From the NCBI GenBank assembly GCA_947311845.1, contig CAMZMU010000096.1, forward strand, positions 17,141,655 through 17,205,654: a DNA stretch of 64,000 bases, read 5' to 3'. The notes under the pieces were generated by a model. That model was not told the origin of the DNA, ran no database searches, and worked only from the letters and a program-made list of their open reading frames with translations. Source of the stretch: Poa pratensis (taxonomy: Eukaryota > Streptophyta > Magnoliopsida > Poales > Poaceae). Below, one piece after another: positions 59,340 through 64,000 of the stretch (the first letter of the stretch is position 1; the number at the start of each line of letters is the position of its first letter). A program made the position numbers and the translations under genes.

Positions 59340-60905
59340 TACTATCCTTAGTGATAATCGATTTTTTCTTTTGCATGAATATTATAGGATCCTAATACTG
59401 GAAATTGGTTATTATACCGGATGAACTTGTCAAACCTTCATTCCTAGGGCATTTCCAAAAAGAGCTTTGCCCGGATTTGAATGGTGGTGCACGACAAGCA
59501 TCATTCATTGGATTTGCGGTGTACCGAAAGAATGGAGAAGGACCAGCAATGGGCAGTGGGCACTTTCCGGAGAAGGTTACAGAAAATAAGCATACTTTAA
59601 GAACATGAAGTTGTTTGACTCGAATGGCAGTGCTCATGATCCTATTCCAAGTATCATGCTCCCTTGGATGAGCAGGCGGGAAGGTTGTAGTGGCTGATAA
59701 TTGAGAAATGCTTTCGAGTGCTGCAAATTGAATAAACAAAATGAATATTCCTCCTTGCTGTCACATTTCTCCCTTAATTTTAATGAGGTTGTTTGTGGCG
59801 CCCCGACCCGACTGCTATACAGTGTCCCCGGTTATCCGATACCACCAGACACACTATCAAAGCATAATAGAGAGATCAAGACTTGTGGAACAACTGGCAC
59901 ATCACAGACTCTACGACACAAATCATTATAGTTCAACTCTTATAATAGAGAAAGATAGCAAATGACAACCAGAGGTCACAGACCCAACATTACAACAAGC
60001 GGAAGCAAATTAAGTTGTTCTAAACAACAAGATCCAGATTATGGCCTAAGAGGCCTACAAATAAACATCCAGCGCCAGCTGCTCCGGGATGTTCCAAGCT
60101 GCCACCTGGGAACCCCAGACTACTCGTCGACGTCCACAAAGAACCCACCTTCAAGGTCGGTGAAGTCCTCCTCTGAAACAAAACAAACGACGTTGAGTTC
60201 GACGAACTCGCAAGATTATATATAGAGCATTAGCTCGATGAGGCTTTCAAGATTTTACGGCTGTTTTGCATAAAGCTGATTTTATTTATGAAAACATAAC
60301 TCAATGGCATCGACTATTCAGAGTATTTTAAAAAGGGGTAATGAGTAACTCTTTTCTCTTGATAACCTTTATCATCATCAACCATCATCGACCATTGTAC
60401 CTGTTCATCAAAGGCACCTCCCTGAATCACCCTCGAGGAAGTCAACCTTGCGTTCTTGAGTGGCACCTTTAGTACCCAGTTTTTAATCATTCCGTTAAAG
60501 TTATTCTATGGTCTTATCGTCCTTTCCCAAGTCGTCCGTAACCGTGGACACGGCTTTTCGAAAAGATTTACCCTGCAGGGGTGTACAATGTTTGCCACGC
60601 GTACCGTCCGGCCCATTACCTGCGCATTAGCTCTCTTCCTTGGAAAGCCGGCTGGGTGGGAGCGGTGTCGACTTCTCCCTCGTTAAGGACTTTCCAGGAT
60701 CATCAGTGGCGGCAGGACACAAGATCACAACACCCTGCCCCACGGCCACTCATTTTCCTAACACCACCATCCTCATCCCAGTTCATACCACCATCATCAC
60801 GCACGCGCAAATGGAAGCCCGAACTAGAGGACCCTGGCTAGCCCCGCCCGAGTTATTTAGTCTATGAGGGTTCCTGCAATTGCATAGGCCTCACTGATGG
60901 CTACG
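59340..60905. other. Intergenic: unassigned frame and probable LTR fragment
   Basis: A 115-codon minus frame (59739-59392) has natural composition (ending RNEGLTSSSGIITNFQY) but no recognised family. From about 59796 (TGTGGCGCCCCGACCCGACT) the sequence resembles a Triticeae LTR, cut short where the Gypsy LTR begins at 60906. No second end was found. Confidence 0.4.
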
Positions 60906-62465
60906 TGTTGGTGAACCCCAAGAGGAAGGTTATGATGTAGACAGCAGAAGTTTTCCCTTGAGAAATCTACCCAAGGTTATCAATCCAGTAGGACTTGACG
61001 ATCTATCGGAAGGTTGTTGATGTTGACTCCCCCTGGCGCTAGGGAGCTTGCACCAACGTGGAATCTGCACAGACACAAACCAGAACTTTGCCCAACACGA
61101 AACAGAGAGGTTGTCAATCTCTCCGGTCTTGCAGAAACAAAGAGTTAAACGTATGGTGTGGAAAACAGCAGGAAAAACAGCAAGTAACAGGAAACAGATG
61201 ATTGCAGCAGGTTGTGTAAACAGTATGAGGAAATTGGACCAGGGTCCACAGTTCACTAGTGGTGTCTCTCTCAGAACAGATAACTAGCATGTTGGGTAAA
61301 CAAATTACAGCTGGGCAATTGACAAATAGAGAGGGCATAACAATGCAATACATGCCAAGATGTCTACTATGAAATCTAGTTGGGCATTACAACAAAGTAC
61401 ATAGACCGTTATTCCAACCGCATCTATGCCTAAATAATCCACCTTCAAGGCAGCATCCGCATCCATTCAGTATTAAGTTGCTAACAACAGATTATTGCAT
61501 GAAGTAAAGTGTGTAATGTAATCAATACAAGTGCCCTTGGACACTGCACCAATGTTTTATCCCTAGTAGCAACAGCACATCTACCATCTTAGACCTTTCT
61601 GTCACTGATCCAGATATCTAGAGACTGAACCCACTATCGAGCATAAATACCCCCTCTTGGAGTCACAAGCATCTACTTGGCCAAAGCATCTACTAGCAAC
61701 GGAGAGCATGCAAGATCAAGAGCACATAGATAAACAACTTGAATAAACATGGTATCAATATTCATCGGATCCCAGCAAACACAACATCTAGCATTACAAT
61801 AAGATGATCTTGATCATGTTAGGCAGCTCACAAGATCTAAACATGGAGGCACAAGGTAGAGAGACAACCATCTAGCTACTGCTATGGACCCGTAGTCCAG
61901 GGGTGGACTACTCACGCATCACTCCGGAGGCAGGCATGGTGATGTAGAGCCCTCCGGTGATGATCTCCCCTCCGGCAGGGTGCCGGGAAGAGCTTCAGAA
62001 CTCCTCCGATCTGAGATTGACGATGACGGCCGCGACGGAACTTTTCGTGGAATATGATCGACCGTAATAGGGTTTTCGCGTCGCGGAGAATATATAGGCG
62101 AAGAGGCGGCGTCGGTGGCCGAGGGGGGCCACCACGCCATAGGGGGGCGCGGGCCCACCCTGGGCCGCGCCCTAGTGTGGCGTGGCCCCCTGGTGGGTCT
62201 GCTCCGACTCCCCTTTGGACTCCGTGATCTCCTCGTGATATTATTGACGATGTCTTTTGTTTCGTCCAATTCCGAGAATATTTCCTTAATAGATTTTCTG
62301 AAACCAAAAACAGCAGAAAACAGGGAACTGGCACTGTGGCATCTTGTTAATAGGTTAGTCCCAGAAAATGCATAAAAATGATATAAAGTGTAGCCAAAAC
62401 ATGTAGCAATTGATATAATAACAGCATGGAACATCAAAAATTATAGATACGTTTGAGACGTATCA
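60906..62465 (-). mobile_element. 3' LTR of a Gypsy retrotransposon
   Basis: On the minus strand the LTR begins TGATACGTCTCAAACGTATC (62465) and ends GGTTCACCAACA (60906), 1560 bp with TG...CA borders. Directly outside its start lies the polypurine-type stretch AAGCTTGGGGATGCT (62480-62466), preceded by CTCGAGGACGAGCAGGAACT. This proves it is the 3' LTR of an element whose interior lies to the right. The sequence is of a very common Triticeae type. Confidence 0.85.
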
Positions 62466-64000
62466 AGCATCCCCAAGCTTAGTTCCTGCTCGTCCTCGAG
62501 TAGGTAAACGATAAAAACAGATAATTTTTGAAGTGACATGCTACCAACACAATCTTTGATCAAATAACAATGTAATGCACATGATCTGAATGAAGTGATC
62601 CAAGCCAATGGTCTATAGTTTGCAAGCAAGTAAATAAAGAGTAAACATAAGTGATCACACAAGTGCAAACTTTCATGAATAATACTATAAAACATTTAGA
62701 GATATAATAGTCTAACATAATAGTTAGCTCACAGCAGCAATAATTCTCAACATGAAAGTGTTTGTATCAACACAAAGGAAGATAATAGCTTCAGCTTTTG
62801 CTTCAACTTTCAACATGTATATCATATAGATAATGTCAATGCAAAGAATATGATCAACCAAACACAAAGTTATGTAAAAACTGTTATACTGGAGTTGACA
62901 ATGATGTTTGCTTAAGTAGACAGAAAGAAGTGGGAAAACTGACTCAACATAAAAGTAAAAGAATGGCCCTTCGCAGAGGGAAGCAGGGATTAACATCATG
63001 TGCTAGAGCTGTAGTTCCCGAAGGCATATAGAGAGCATAAAATATTGTTTTGTAAGGTAATGGTGTATACAGGTGTCAACAAATCAAATAGCAGGTACTT
63101 GTCATCTTCCATGGCTAACTAACTTTTAGAGCGGTTCCGAGAGTTTTTAGGACTGCACTTGTAACAAGCACTTATTGGTGACACTCCTCCCAACCATTTA
63201 CTTTCCACAAACCATGGCTAACCGAATCCTCGGGTGCCCACCAACATTCACCATGGAGGAGTGTCTATTTATTTATTTATTTATAGGGTGGACTAACCAG
63301 CTCTTTAATGCAAAATAAAAGGTGGAGAAGCAGATGAAGCTGCCAATCCTTGTAAATTAATTAGCATGGAAGATGACAAATCTCACTACTACGTCCTTAT
63401 GAGCTTTTCAAGTAGTGACACAAAAAGGAAATGTAACAGTTTTGAGTAGTTAGTAGATAGCACATGAAGAAATTTACTTGGAATGGTGAAAACACCACAT
63501 AATAGGTAGGTATGGTGGACACAGGTGGCATGGATTTGGCTCAAGGTTTTGGATGTACAAGAAGCATTCCCTCTTAGTACAGAGTTTAGGCTAGCAAGGT
63601 TATTATAAGCAAACATCATTATCAACTGGAATAGCAAGAGTGTACATAAAACACAAGGTTTGACGAACCATAGACTCCCACTGTCTTCCTTGTTAACACA
63701 TAGCCTTCATCCAAAAATTATCTAGACTACTATGGACTTCCAATTATGCAACAGATTATTATAGCAGAAAATCCTTATAGTAGTTCTTCATTAATAGCCA
63801 TTACTTACATGATGCACAAGCTTAAACATTAATTACTTGACAGCTCAAAACAATTGGCAAGCATCAAATTACTCAAGACAACGATCTAAAAAGATTCATG
63901 TAAGCATTTTATACCACTACCACATGCATAGCATTTTTCTGGTCCAACCAAACACCAATCAACTTATTTGACAACTCTCCAAACAGATATAAGTGAAGCA
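62466..64000 (-). mobile_element. 3' internal region of the same Gypsy element, running off the window
   Basis: The sequence is AT-rich and non-coding on both strands, as is usual for the long untranslated 3' part of these elements. gag-pol would lie beyond 64000. A (TTTA)n tract occurs at about 63264-63283. No domain is visible inside the window. Confidence 0.6.

Noticed and set aside
1..64000. CRISPR arrays, bacterial operons or phage-like systems
   Set aside because: No regularly spaced repeats or prokaryotic gene organisation; the spliced plant genes and Triticeae transposons exclude it.
1..64000. tRNA or complete rRNA genes
   Set aside because: I saw no cloverleaf with A and B boxes and no rRNA beyond the 5S fragment; a covariance search could still find a degenerate one.

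Overview
This window is nuclear DNA from a grass, most likely Triticeae (wheat, Aegilops or barley group). There are few genes separated by long AT-rich spacers. Stowaway MITEs begin CTCCCTCCGT, long Gypsy LTRs begin TGATACGTC on the minus strand, and there is a LINE/Au-SINE type tail and a plant DYW-class PPR gene. Placement is by motif recognition only; no search was run.

Genes, left to right: (1) the edge of an unrecognised minus-strand gene (two exons, 1-338); (2) a PPR-DYW organelle RNA editing factor (1226-3113, minus) broken by one extra base; (3) an intronless bZIP transcription factor (19534-20097, plus); (4) the 3' exons of a coiled-coil protein gene (22019-23862, minus) whose last intron carries a duplicated splice donor and a 5S rRNA/LINE-tail chimera; (5) a 51-residue membrane microprotein with an intron in its 3' UTR (29015-29170, plus); (6) a SOB FIVE-LIKE (SOFL) protein (31221-31673, minus); (7) a PORR-domain organelle RNA-binding protein (38116-39336, minus), divergent by 212 bp from (8) a large MBD8-like zinc-finger nuclear protein (39549-46421, plus, four exons), which has an apparent one-base deletion in exon 1.

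Transposons fill the rest. A 6.2 kb Helitron (7540-13738, minus) holds a nested solo LTR. An inverted relative (54989-58128, plus) is followed 1.2 kb on by a second Helitron 3' terminus (59339). Both have an AT-rich body of diverged repeats, a GC-rich patch and palindromes near the 5' end, and a perfect GC hairpin before the CTAG end. A second solo LTR (35331-37058) has an intact 5-bp duplication. MULE-, hAT-, PIF/Harbinger- and Stowaway-type MITEs are scattered, one Stowaway inserted in the arm of another. A PIF-like element (49462-51549) has captured a B3-domain gene fragment. The right edge is the 3' LTR and 3' internal region of a minus-strand Gypsy element running off the window.

The genes do not form a pathway. 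Two encode organelle RNA-processing proteins (PPR-DYW, PORR) and three encode nuclear regulators (bZIP, SOFL, MBD-like). The most unusual material is the Helitron family and the rearranged intron of the coiled-coil gene.
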